A DNA stretch of 64,000 nucleotides, from NCBI RefSeq assembly GCF_021033825.1, contig NZ_JAIFXZ010000001.1:62001-126000 (forward strand). The letters run 5' to 3'. This document shows positions 17,982 to 26,369 of the stretch, piece after piece. This DNA is from Dietzia aurantiaca. Lineage in GTDB: Bacteria > Actinomycetota > Actinomycetes > Mycobacteriales > Mycobacteriaceae. Positions within the stretch are counted from its first letter, which is position 1. Each line of letters begins with the position of its first letter. Position numbers and translations under genes: made by a program. The notes beneath the pieces were generated by a model. It was not told the origin of the DNA and did no database searches. It was given only the letters and a program-made list of their open reading frames with translations.

Positions 17982-19546
17982 CAGCCGATCACCAACTCCA
18001 TCGCCGCGGCGAGATCGGGGGCCACCCGGGGGGCGTCCAGCACCTCGTCGCGTCGGGTGACCTCGGTGGGGACGAGCACACCCGAGGCGCCGGCGGCCTG
18101 CGCGGCCTCGACGTCGGCGCCGATGTCGCCGATGACGACGCAACGGTCCACATCGACCCCCAGATCCTCCGCGGCGCGCCGGATCAGGCCCGGCATCGGC
18201 TTCCGGCACCCGCAGCCGTCGGCCGGGCCGTGCGGGCAGTACTGCCAGGTGTCCAACCCGCCCAGCAGTTCGTCGACACGACGGTTGACGGCGCGGACCT
18301 GCTGCTCGTCCAGCAACCCCCGAGCGACCCCCGACTGATTGGACACCACACCGACGGCCAGCCCGGCGTCCCGCGCACGGCGGACCGCCTCGAGCGCGCC
18401 CGGCATGAGCTCGACCGCACCGGGGTCGCCGTTGTACGGCACGTCGCGCACCAGGGTGCCGTCCCGGTCGAAGAGCACCGCCCGGGGCGCGGGCGGCCAC
18501 GGGCCGGTGTGTCGGTGTGCCAGTTCCCCGCGGAAACGGTGGCGTACGGCGGCGAAGGGGATCGCGACGCTGGTCGGCAGCATCCGGCGGAGTTCGGCAC
18601 GGAATTCCGGGTCGCCCGGTCGCGGGCCGGGGGCGAGGCGGATCGCCGCGAACCGCGCGGTCAGCCCGCCCCACACCGCGGCGCCCACGGCGAGGGTGGC
18701 GTCGGCGGGACCCGGGTGACGGCCGAGTGCGCGCGCGGTGAGCGAGCCGATGAGTCCGGCCGCCGCCACGCCGGCGGCAGCCACGGTGGCGGCGTGCAGC
18801 CAGAACCCGCCCCCGGGCGCATCGGCGGCGGCGCGCCAGTCGCGGCCGTGGAGACGGCGCATGAGGGCGTCGTCGGCGTTGCCCGCCTGCAGTCGCAGGC
18901 TCACGGCGTCGTCCGCGGGGCGCACGGGGTGGACGATGTGCCGCACACCGCGGGTGAGCGCCCAACCCGCGTGTCGGACCCGCAGGGCGAGGTCCGCGTC
19001 CTCGCGGAACGCCCGGGGGAAACGCTCGTCGAACCCGTCGACCTGCTCGAGCGCCCGGCGGCGGTAGGCCATGTCGGCGGTCGCCCAGTCGGCACCGGCG
19101 AGCGCGCCGACGTTGCGTTCCCAGTCGGTGGGGCGGCGGTCCCCCGGCAGCGGCACGATGATCGACCCCTGGGTGGCCCCGACCCCGGCAGGACAGGCGC
19201 GCAGGTCGTCGACGAGTCCGGCGAGCCACCCCTGCGGCAGCACCACGTCGTCGTCGAGGAAGGCGATCCACTCGGGATCGGTTCCGTGCGTGGCCCGCCA
19301 CCCGCGGTTGCGCGCCGAGGCCGGACCGCGCCCGTGGTCGCGGACGATCCTCAGAGGCCAGTCCACCCCGGGCAGCGAGACCTCCAGCGGGGGGACAGCG
19401 CCGGGGCGGTCGTCGACCAGCACGACCTCGACGGGCGCCGGGTGCGCCTCGTCGGCGTGCTGGGCCGCCAGGGAGTCGAGCATCGTCTGCAGGCACGGCC
19501 GCCCGATGGTGGGGATCACGGCCGCCCAGCGCGGCGCGGCACTCAA
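17981..19546 (-). CDS. Glycosyltransferase (GT2) fused to GmhB-type heptose-bisphosphate phosphatase
   Basis: 521-residue fusion. Residues ~1-235 are a GT-A family 2 transferase (AAVIPTIGRP; WIAFLDDDVVLPQG as the DxD metal site; AFREDADLALRVRHAGW). Two hydrophobic stretches at ~255-305 may be membrane segments. Residues ~350-521 are a HAD phosphatase: AVLFDRDGTLV nucleophile, VVSNQSGVARG, the zinc loop CPHGPADGCGCRKPMPG that marks GmhB, and CVVIGDIGADVEAA. GmhB removes the 7-phosphate from heptose-1,7-bisphosphate between the two HldE steps. It overlaps the carbamoyltransferase by ATGA. Both halves keep their catalytic residues. Confidence 0.88.
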   Translation of the reverse strand: MSAAPRWAAVIPTIGRPCLQTMLDSLAAQHADEAHPAPVEVVLVDDRPGAVPPLEVSLPGVDWPLRIVRDHGRGPASARNRGWRATHGTDPEWIAFLDDDVVLPQGWLAGLVDDLRACPAGVGATQGSIIVPLPGDRRPTDWERNVGALAGADWATADMAYRRRALEQVDGFDERFPRAFREDADLALRVRHAGWALTRGVRHIVHPVRPADDAVSLRLQAGNADDALMRRLHGRDWRAAADAPGGGFWLHAATVAAAGVAAAGLIGSLTARALGRHPGPADATLAVGAAVWGGLTARFAAIRLAPGPRPGDPEFRAELRRMLPTSVAIPFAAVRHRFRGELAHRHTGPWPPAPRAVLFDRDGTLVRDVPYNGDPGAVELMPGALEAVRRARDAGLAVGVVSNQSGVARGLLDEQQVRAVNRRVDELLGGLDTWQYCPHGPADGCGCRKPMPGLIRRAAEDLGVDVDRCVVIGDIGADVEAAQAAGASGVLVPTEVTRRDEVLDAPRVAPDLAAAMELVIG

Positions 19547-21180
19547 CGGTCACCTGCGAAGAAATCCGCACGCCGCACGAGGTGCGGGCCCATGACGAGC
19601 GCGGCGACGGGAGCCGACCCGAACACCTCCAGTGCGTCGCGCGGGTCGTCCACCATGGGGCGGCCGGCGGTGTTGAGGCTCGTGTTGACGAGTACCGGCA
19701 CCCCGGTGCGCTCGGCGAACGCACGGATCAGGGCCGCCACGTGGGGCACGTCCTCGTCCGCGACGGTCTGGATCCGCGCCGTGCCGTCGGAGTGGACGAC
19801 CGCGGGGATCCGGTCCCGCCACTCCGGCCGGACCGTGTGGACGAAGAGCATGTACGGACTCGGGAGCGGGCCGTCGGTGACGATCTCCTCCGCACGTTCC
19901 GCGAGGATCATCGGGGCCACCGGCCGGAACTGTTCGCGGCCCTTGACGTCGTTGAGCAACTCGACGTTCTCGGCGAGGGTCGGGTTGGCCAGGAGCGACC
20001 GGCGGCCGAGCGCGCGGGGTCCGAATTCGCTGCGCCCGTCGAACCACGCGATCACACCGTTGTCGGCGAGGATGTCCGCGACCTCGCCTGCCAGGTCGTC
20101 GGGCGTCGTGAACGGCACCTGCGCCTCGCGGAGGCGCCCGGCCAGCTCGTCGTCGGTCCAGGACCGGCCGAGCGCGGGACTCACCGCCTCGTCGGAGATC
20201 CGGTCGTCGCGATGGGCCAGGTGCAGTGCCGCGCCCAGCGCCGTTCCCGAGTCGCCGGACGCGGGCTGGACCCACACCTGCTCGAACGGGGACTCGCGCC
20301 ACACAGCGGTGTTGGCGACACAGTTTAGTGCGGTGCCACCCGCCATGGTGAGGGTGCGCTCACCGGTCTGCTCGTGCAGCCATGTCGCGCCTGCGACGAG
20401 CACCTCCTCGACCCCGGCCTGGACGGACGCCGCGAGGTCGGCGTGCGCTCCGCCCCAGGTGCCGTCGTCGACGCGGCGCGGCGCGAACTGCTCCCACTCC
20501 GGTGCCCGCGCGATGAACCCGCCGTCGTCGGTCGCGTGGAGGCACTCCCGGAGTCCGGGCAGGAAGCGCGGCTCGCCGTACGACGCCAGCGCCATCACCT
20601 TGAACTCGTCGCTCGACCGCAGGAAACCCAGGTGATCGGTGAGCGACTCGTAGAACAACCCGAGCGAGTCGGGCAGCGATTGACGACGGACGATCTCGAG
20701 CTGCCCGTCGCGGTAGTGGCCGGCCAGCTGGGAATGCCGCTCGCCCCGGCCGTCGTTGACAAGGACGGCCGAAGTGCGGTGCGGTCCCGCCAGGCCGGCG
20801 GACGCCGCGTGGGCCACGTGGTGCTCGACGAACTCGACACGCTCGGCGGGAAGGCCGGGGAGCGCGTCGGCGAGGAACTCGGGGGCTCGACGGACGTAGT
20901 CGATTCGGATGTGGTCGAACGGATCGTCCGGCTGCAGCTCCGCCAGCGCCGGGTCGAAGGCGTAGCCCACGGCGTCCAGGTCGGCCGGTGTCAGCCCCGC
21001 CTCCTCCAGACACCAGCGCATCGCGAGCTCGGGCAGCTCCCAGGCGGAGAACGGCACCGGACGCTTGGCGTGCTTGCGCCGCGAGAACCGCTCCTCCTCC
21101 GCCGCTGCCACCACTTTTCCGTCTATGACCAGGGCTGCCGAGGAGTCGTGAAACGTCGCGTTGACACCGAGAATGATCAC
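19543..21180 (-). CDS. NodU/CmcH-family O-carbamoyltransferase
   Basis: 545-residue carbamoyltransferase. The N-terminal ASKHA-fold domain is seen in ILGVNATFHDSSAALV, EEERFSRRKHAKRP, the metal-binding VEHHVAHAASA and MAGGTALNCVAN. The C-terminal YrdC-like part has EFGPRALGRRSLLANP, FRPVAPMILAE and VLVNTSLNTAGRPMVDDP. These enzymes move a carbamoyl group from carbamoyl phosphate through carbamoyl-AMP to a sugar hydroxyl (NodU on Nod factor, TobZ on tobramycin). I chose GTG 21180 because AGGG lies 8 nt upstream; GTG 21189 is possible. Its place in the middle of the operon implies a carbamoylated sugar in the glycan. Confidence 0.9.
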   Translation of the reverse strand: MIILGVNATFHDSSAALVIDGKVVAAAEEERFSRRKHAKRPVPFSAWELPELAMRWCLEEAGLTPADLDAVGYAFDPALAELQPDDPFDHIRIDYVRRAPEFLADALPGLPAERVEFVEHHVAHAASAGLAGPHRTSAVLVNDGRGERHSQLAGHYRDGQLEIVRRQSLPDSLGLFYESLTDHLGFLRSSDEFKVMALASYGEPRFLPGLRECLHATDDGGFIARAPEWEQFAPRRVDDGTWGGAHADLAASVQAGVEEVLVAGATWLHEQTGERTLTMAGGTALNCVANTAVWRESPFEQVWVQPASGDSGTALGAALHLAHRDDRISDEAVSPALGRSWTDDELAGRLREAQVPFTTPDDLAGEVADILADNGVIAWFDGRSEFGPRALGRRSLLANPTLAENVELLNDVKGREQFRPVAPMILAERAEEIVTDGPLPSPYMLFVHTVRPEWRDRIPAVVHSDGTARIQTVADEDVPHVAALIRAFAERTGVPVLVNTSLNTAGRPMVDDPRDALEVFGSAPVAALVMGPHLVRRADFFAGDR

Positions 21181-21220
21181 GCCGGTCACCCTAAGTACGA
21201 CCGACCCGGCCGGCCACCGT

Positions 21221-22138
21221 TCAGCTGGAGTACCTCCGCGCAGTGCTCTCCCGCTGGCTGGCCTCGAGCGCCCGGAACCGCGCCTCTACCGAGGGCGACA
21301 GCGGCCGGCGCTCGCGCAGCACCCACGGCAGACCGCGTACCGCATCACACACGCCCGCCACCGTGACACGGTCACGCGGCGCCGAGGCGAGGACGTCGCG
21401 GGTACGCCGCAGGGCGGCTCGCAGTGGTCGCCGCAGCCAGGTGAACCACAGCGTGTTGCGGATACCGTGCCGCCGCCGGAGGTGAGGATCCCGCAGCACC
21501 GACGCCTGGTGGTGCACGAGCAGGTCCTCGAGATAGCACAGTTCCCAGCCGGCGCTGGCGAGGTCGGCGGCCATCAACTCCTCCTCGCCGCCCAGCCACA
21601 ACCGCTCGTGGAACCCGCCCACCTCCCGGTAAGCCGCTCTGCGGATGATGCTCGCCCCCGCGAGGAAGCTCCCGAGTGCCGGGCCGGGGAGCCACTCCGG
21701 GCCGACCACGGGCGAGTTCTCGAGCTCGGCGACGATCGGGTCGACCTCGCCGCCGGGCTCAACGACGATGCGGGCGGTCACCACCCCGAGACCCGGATGG
21801 GCGTCCAGCGCGTCCGCGCCAGCGCGCAGCGACCCCGGCTCCCACCACGTGTCGTCGTCGCAGAAGGCGATGTAGGGAGTCCGCGCGGAGTCGACGCCGA
21901 GGGTGCGGCCGACGGCGCCGAGATTGGTCGGACTGGCGATGAGCCGCGCCCAGGGGTGCCGTCCGGCGACCGCCGCCGCGGTGCCGTCGGTCGACCCGTT
22001 GTCCACCACGAACACCTCGGGCCGCTCCGGCAGTGTCCGCAGCCGCTCGAGGGCGAGCAGTGCCTCCTCGCGGCGGTTCCAGGTGATCATGACGACGCTC
22101 ACCCGTGAGTCGGGTCGCTCGTCGCTCATGTGATCCAT
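21221..22138 (-). CDS. Glycosyltransferase family 2
   Basis: 305-residue GT-A transferase. Donor-site elements are VSVVMITWNRREEALLALER (~13), VVDNGSTDGTAAAVAG and IAFCDDDTWWEPGSL (the DxD-type motif); the acceptor/base region is SFLAGASIIRRAAYREVGGF followed by LGGEEELMAADLASAGWELC. The ATG at 22138 has GGGAG ~8 nt upstream and is preferred over the internal ATG at 22129. It is closely related in layout to the next gene upstream (22174-23013), so the pair probably arose by duplication. 40 bp separate it from the carbamoyltransferase. Confidence 0.87.
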   Translation of the reverse strand: MDHMSDERPDSRVSVVMITWNRREEALLALERLRTLPERPEVFVVDNGSTDGTAAAVAGRHPWARLIASPTNLGAVGRTLGVDSARTPYIAFCDDDTWWEPGSLRAGADALDAHPGLGVVTARIVVEPGGEVDPIVAELENSPVVGPEWLPGPALGSFLAGASIIRRAAYREVGGFHERLWLGGEEELMAADLASAGWELCYLEDLLVHHQASVLRDPHLRRRHGIRNTLWFTWLRRPLRAALRRTRDVLASAPRDRVTVAGVCDAVRGLPWVLRERRPLSPSVEARFRALEASQRESTARRYSS

Positions 22139-22173
22139 CGTCTCGTCTCCCGTTCTCGAGGTGGCCGGTGTCC

Positions 22174-23013
22174 TCACGTCGCGCCGCATAGTCGGGCCCG
22201 CGCGCGCAGGACGTCCGGACCGACCGGCCGGCGCGCGGCCCACGCGGCGGGGATCCGCGGCAACGCCATGACCAGGCCGCGGCGCCCGGTCGTGGTGTGC
22301 AGGCAGCGCCGGGCCTCGGCAAGGACCTCCGGCAGCGGTAGCCGCAGGACGGCGGTGAGGAGCCGGCTGCGGGCGAGGCCCGCCTGTCGGACGCCGGCGA
22401 CATCCCGCACCACTGACGGGTGGTGGTGGGCGATCACCTCCGGAACGTGGCACACCTGCCACCCCGCGTCGACCAGGTCGAGCGCCACGCGTTCCTCCTC
22501 CCCCGGGAACCGGATCACGTCGTCGAAACCGCCGACGTCGAGGAACGCCGATCGACGCACGATCGCGCCGCAGCCCACGAACCCCAGGAGCGCCGGCCCG
22601 GGGGCGCCCGGCTCGGTGCCGAGGGGCGACGTGGCGAGCACCGTGTTGATCGGGTCGGGTTCGCCGTCGGGGCCGACCAGGATCGTCCCCGCGATCAACC
22701 CGAGGCGTGGGTGCTGCTCGAACAGGCGGGCCGCGAGCTCCAGTGCCCCCGGCTCCCACCACGAGTCGTCGTCGGCGAAGGCGACCAGCTCGGTCGTGGC
22801 CGCGCGGGCGCCCACGGTGCGGGCCCGGGCCGCGAGGTTCTCCTCCAGCGGGATCACCCGAACGTGCGGCCCCGCGGCCCGACACACGTCGACGGAGTCA
22901 TCAGCGGAGTCGTTGTCGACGACGATCACGGGCGCGGTGTGCCGCGGCAACGTCGCGTGGAGGTCGTCCCTCCGGTTCCGCGAGGCCACGACCACGGTCA
23001 TGTCTGGGGTCAT
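22174..23013 (-). CDS. Glycosyltransferase family 2, first gene of the glycan operon
   Basis: 279-residue GT-A transferase similar to its downstream neighbour: MTVVVASRNRRDDLHATL, VIVVDNDSADDSVDVC, LVAFADDDSWWEPGALEL (DxD), GCGAIVRRSAFLDVGGFDD and FPGEEERVALDLVDAGWQVC. It heads the ten-gene operon. No ribosome site precedes the ATG at 23013, but TACGGT at 23026-23021 lies 7 nt before it like a -10 box, so the mRNA may be leaderless, which is common in actinobacteria. An ATG at 23001 is the alternative. It is divergent from the pyruvyl transferase gene at 23078. Confidence 0.85.
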   Translation of the reverse strand: MTPDMTVVVASRNRRDDLHATLPRHTAPVIVVDNDSADDSVDVCRAAGPHVRVIPLEENLAARARTVGARAATTELVAFADDDSWWEPGALELAARLFEQHPRLGLIAGTILVGPDGEPDPINTVLATSPLGTEPGAPGPALLGFVGCGAIVRRSAFLDVGGFDDVIRFPGEEERVALDLVDAGWQVCHVPEVIAHHHPSVVRDVAGVRQAGLARSRLLTAVLRLPLPEVLAEARRCLHTTTGRRGLVMALPRIPAAWAARRPVGPDVLRARARLCGAT

Positions 23014-23077
23014 CGCCCGTACCGTATCGACTCCGCCCGGGTGGCGGCACCGGTCGGGCTGAGGCAGGCTGGCGAGG

Positions 23078-23959
23078 GTGCGCGCCCTCATCGTCGGTTG
23101 GTCCAGCCCCCTCCACGGCGAGGCGACCGCGGGTGACGTTCTCGCCATGGACGTGGTCGTCCGACGCCTGCGCCGCGAGCGCATCGCGAACGACACCGCG
23201 TGGAGCGAGGTGATGTGCCCGCCGGGCGGGCTGCGTCTCGAGTACGCCGATCCGGCGGCCTACACCCACCTGGTGTTCGTGTGTGGTCCCGCGTCGGGTG
23301 AGCCGGTCGGAGAGATCCTCCGGCGGTTCGCGCACTGTCGGCGCGTCGCCGTGGACGTCAGCGTCGTCGACCACGCCGATCCGGTCGTGGCGATGTTCGA
23401 CTCGGTCGTCGCCCGGGACTCTCCCGGCTCCCTGGCCCGGCGGGACCTGTCCGCCCAGATCTCCTCCGGGTCCCGGCCCGTGGTGGGCGTATATCTCACC
23501 GCCGGGCAGCAGGAGTACGGCTCACGCCGCGGCCACGACGACGTCGTGTCGACCCTGACCGCGTGGCTGGGCGGTCTCGACGCCGCGCTCATCCCGCTCG
23601 AGACTCGGCTCGACCCGCGGGATTGGCGGCTGCCGACCGGCCCGGAGCATGTCGCCTCGGTGATCGACCGACTCGACGCCGTCGTCACCATGCGGATGCA
23701 CGGGCTCGTCCTCGCGCTCCACGAGGGCGTCCCGGCACTGGCCGTGGACCCGGTCCACGGCGGCGGCAAGGTGTCGGCACAGGCCTCGGCCTGGGACTGG
23801 CCCGCGGTCCTCAGCACCGGGACGCTCCGGCCGGGCGAGCTCGACCGCTGGTGGCGGTGGTGTCTGTCCGACGCCGGAAGCGCCGCCGCGCAGGCGCGCA
23901 GCGGGGACCGACCCGACGAGGGCATGCTCGACGAGCTGGTGCATGCACTGCGGTCCTGA
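23078..23959 (+). CDS. Polysaccharide pyruvyl transferase family protein
   Basis: 293-residue protein of the PF04230 family, whose members add a pyruvate ketal from phosphoenolpyruvate to sugars of surface polymers (CsaB, WcaK). Support comes from the GT-B-like end motif DAVVTMRMHGLVLALHEGVP (~200-220), with Arg and His in the family's usual places, and VVGVYLTAGQQEYGSRRGHDD in the middle. The N-terminus RALIVGWSSPLHGEATAGD matches the usual GxGN-type start only loosely. The start is GTG at 23078. It is divergent from the glycan operon by 64 bp, so both may share control. Pyruvylation of the heptose glycan is the likely role (inference). Confidence 0.8.
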   Translation: MRALIVGWSSPLHGEATAGDVLAMDVVVRRLRRERIANDTAWSEVMCPPGGLRLEYADPAAYTHLVFVCGPASGEPVGEILRRFAHCRRVAVDVSVVDHADPVVAMFDSVVARDSPGSLARRDLSAQISSGSRPVVGVYLTAGQQEYGSRRGHDDVVSTLTAWLGGLDAALIPLETRLDPRDWRLPTGPEHVASVIDRLDAVVTMRMHGLVLALHEGVPALAVDPVHGGGKVSAQASAWDWPAVLSTGTLRPGELDRWWRWCLSDAGSAAAQARSGDRPDEGMLDELVHALRS

Positions 23960-24059
23960 CCGGGAATCGCGTGGTCGCCCGCGACGACCGGAAGCGCCCC
24001 GGCCCCGACGCTCCTAGGGTGACCGACGTCCCCAGTCCCGATGTGTGGAGGTCCGAATT

Positions 24060-25373
24060 ATGTCGAACCGACCCGGTGCCCGTCTCCTCGACCAGACCGC
24101 CGAGTTCCTGAGATCCGGGTACCTCTTCGCCTCCCGGGTGCGCCGCGCCGCCGGACTCGAACCGGGCTCCGACTCGCCGGTCCCCATCCGCCTGCTCGGC
24201 CGATCGTCGCTGCTCGTGCGCGGTGAGGAGGGCGTCCGGTTCTTTTACGACACCGACCTGTTCCGGCGTGACGGCGCGATGCCCGCGTTCGTTCGCGGTC
24301 CGCTGTTCGGCGCCGGCGCGGTCCACGGTCTCGACGGCGACGCGCATCGCGCGCGGAAGAACGCGCTCGCGGACCTCGCGTACGACGACTCCCGGGTCGG
24401 GGCGTTCGCCACCTGCGTCTCGGAGGAACTGGAGGAGATGCTCGCGGCGCTCTCCCGGCAGCGGTCGGGATCGGTGTACGACGCGACCACCGTCGCCTTC
24501 GGCCGCGCCGCGTTCCGGTGGGCGGGTGTGCCGGTGTCCACCGGGGAAGCCGACCGCAGGGCGCATCAGATGAGCAGGCTCCTCGACACGTTCGGACGCC
24601 CGGCCACCAATCCCCTGGCGTGGGTCGAACGGGCGAGGCTGGACCGCTGGGCCACCGGCCTGATCCGCGGCGCCCGCGACGGTGCCCGCGACGGCCACAC
24701 ACGCGTCGCGGCGGACTCGGTGCTGGCGGCGATCGCCGACCTGCGGGATGAGAACGGTGCTCTCGTGTCGGACCACACCGCGGCCGTCGAACTCCAGAAT
24801 CTCACCCGGCCCACCGTGGCCGTCGCACGCTTCGCGGCCTTCGCCGCCGTGGCGTTGGTCGAACACCCCGACTGGGCGCGGCGGATCCGCGAGGCGACGA
24901 CCGCCACCGGGCGCCTCACCGACATCCCGGAGGCGGTCGCGTTCGCCCAGGAGGTCCGGCGGGTGTACCCGTTCGTTCCGATGCTGCCCGCCCTCGCCGC
25001 GGTCGACACCGAGATCGGCGGCTGTCCCGTCCACCGCGGCCAACGCGTGTTCCTGGATATTCTCGGCACCAACACGGACCCGAATCACTGGGACGACGCC
25101 GGGACATTCGATCCGGAGCGGTTCCTCGACGTGGCCGACGCCGAGGAACTCGCGGCGTTCATCCCCCAGGGCGGCGCCGGGGTGCGCACCGGGCACCGCT
25201 GTCCCGGCGAGAAGATCGCCGTCACCGCCCTGTCCGCGACCGTCGCCGCGCTGTGCCGCCCCGGCGTCGAGATCAGCGACGACGCCGACGACCTGACGTT
25301 CCCGTGGACCCGGATGTTGACCCGCCCCGCCACCGGCGTGCGGCTGCGCTACCGCGCAACCGTCACCACCTGA
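24060..25373 (+). CDS. CYP152-type cytochrome P450 (fatty acid peroxygenase/decarboxylase-like)
   Basis: 437-residue P450 of the CYP152 peroxygenase group, which uses hydrogen peroxide rather than a reductase to hydroxylate or decarboxylate fatty acids. Evidence is the heme loop FIPQGGAGVRTGHRCPGEK with ligand Cys381, and NLTRPTVAVARFAAFAAVAL in the I helix with Arg250-Pro251, the pair that holds the fatty-acid carboxylate in P450-BSbeta and OleT. His89 in GAVHGLDGDAHRARK occupies the position that is Gln85 in BSbeta and His85 in OleT. GGAGG at 24047-24051 sits 8 nt before the ATG at 24060. No redox partner gene is adjacent, as expected for this group. It follows the pyruvyl transferase by 100 bp. 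Confidence 0.9.
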   Translation: MSNRPGARLLDQTAEFLRSGYLFASRVRRAAGLEPGSDSPVPIRLLGRSSLLVRGEEGVRFFYDTDLFRRDGAMPAFVRGPLFGAGAVHGLDGDAHRARKNALADLAYDDSRVGAFATCVSEELEEMLAALSRQRSGSVYDATTVAFGRAAFRWAGVPVSTGEADRRAHQMSRLLDTFGRPATNPLAWVERARLDRWATGLIRGARDGARDGHTRVAADSVLAAIADLRDENGALVSDHTAAVELQNLTRPTVAVARFAAFAAVALVEHPDWARRIREATTATGRLTDIPEAVAFAQEVRRVYPFVPMLPALAAVDTEIGGCPVHRGQRVFLDILGTNTDPNHWDDAGTFDPERFLDVADAEELAAFIPQGGAGVRTGHRCPGEKIAVTALSATVAALCRPGVEISDDADDLTFPWTRMLTRPATGVRLRYRATVTT

Positions 25374-25443
25374 CCAACGGATCCGGCCGGCGGCCGCCGG
25401 ACGCGGTCGCGGGTATGTACTGGCCCACCGGGTCCTGGCGACA

Positions 25444-25487
25444 CAGATCAGGGCAGGTCAGCGCAGGCGTGGGCAGATCAGGGCAGG
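25444..25487. repeat. 14-bp direct repeat spanning a stop codon
   Basis: CAGATCAGGGCAGG occurs at 25444-25457 and again at 25474-25487, 30 bp apart and therefore in frame. The second copy carries the stop codon of the LuxR gene, so a duplicate TGA lies 30 bp beyond it. A weaker related copy sits between them. Confidence 0.6.
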
Positions 25488-26341
25488 ACGCCGAGCAGCC
25501 GCGCGCGGGCGACGGACTCCATGCGTGACCGCGTGCCCAGCTTGGTGCCGATGTTGCGCAGGTACGCCTTGATCGTCTCGGGAGACAGCGACAATCGCGC
25601 GCCCACCTCGGCATTGGAGCATCCCAACGCGACCTGGGCGAGCACGTCGATCTCCCGCGGCGAGAGAACCGGCTTGTCCTGGACCGGAGTGTCCGCGGCG
25701 TCCGGGGCCCTGCCGACCCCCGCGAGCGCGGAGCCGGCCGCGAGCAGCCGATTCCGCAGCGCGGCGTCGCCCAGTTCCGCGGCGATCGCCCGGAGTTCGC
25801 CGTGCAGCATCCTGATCTGCTCGCGGTCGGTCGCCTCCAATCCGGCGCCCTGCTCGGCGGCGGCCAGATCGGCCATCCGGAGCCGACGGTCCACCTCGTC
25901 ACGGATCTGGAACTCCGACGACAGCTCCGCGGCCACGGAGGTGAAAGTCCGCGCGACCTGATCCCCCAGCTGGGTTGCCACTCGCGCCGAGCCGTACAGG
26001 ATCGTCCGCGCCACCCCGGAGACCATGACCGGCACCGAGATGATCGCCCGGAGCCCCTCGAGCTCCACCGCGGCCGCGTAGTCGCGGGTGATGCTGGAGC
26101 AGTCCTCGTAGTCCCGCACGGTCGCGGGACGACCGGAGGCCATGACGTGGCCGCCGAGCCCACGCCCCTTGGCCACGGCCAGGCCCTGCATCGAACTGGT
26201 GCGGGCGCCGATGAACCGGGTCAGCTGCGCGGTCTCGCCGTCGGCCTCGCCGGCGAACACCATCGGCAACCCGGATTCCTGCCGGACTCTCCGAAGGGCG
26301 CCGAGCACGGCGTCCGAGTCCTTGGGGCGGTGGGTGGACAT
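25478..26341 (-). CDS. GAF-LuxR transcriptional regulator
   Basis: 287-residue regulator. Residues ~20-165 form a GAF-like sensor (GLAVAKGRGLGGHVMASGRP, SSITRDYAAAVELEGLRAII, SVPVMVSGVARTILYGSARV). The C-terminal LuxR helix-turn-helix is at ~222-287 (LSPREIDVLAQVALGCSNAE, VGARLSLSPETIKAYLRNIG). Mycobacterial and rhodococcal genomes carry similar GAF-LuxR proteins next to acid-catabolic genes. It is 28 bp downstream of mmsB on the same strand, so it probably belongs to the valine operon and regulates it. Its ligand is not readable from sequence. Confidence 0.87.
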   Translation of the reverse strand: MSTHRPKDSDAVLGALRRVRQESGLPMVFAGEADGETAQLTRFIGARTSSMQGLAVAKGRGLGGHVMASGRPATVRDYEDCSSITRDYAAAVELEGLRAIISVPVMVSGVARTILYGSARVATQLGDQVARTFTSVAAELSSEFQIRDEVDRRLRMADLAAAEQGAGLEATDREQIRMLHGELRAIAAELGDAALRNRLLAAGSALAGVGRAPDAADTPVQDKPVLSPREIDVLAQVALGCSNAEVGARLSLSPETIKAYLRNIGTKLGTRSRMESVARARLLGVLP

Positions 26342-26369
26342 GGTCTTCTCTCCCGAGGGTTACAGGTGG

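Noticed and set aside
10744-23013. Contamination or recent transfer of an LPS operon from a Gram-negative
   Set aside because: Codon use, GC and overlap style equal the flanks; fusions and companion genes are unlike proteobacterial LPS loci; no lipid A or O-antigen genes.
25444-25487. CRISPR-like repeat
   Set aside because: Only two short copies with no spacer array or cas genes.
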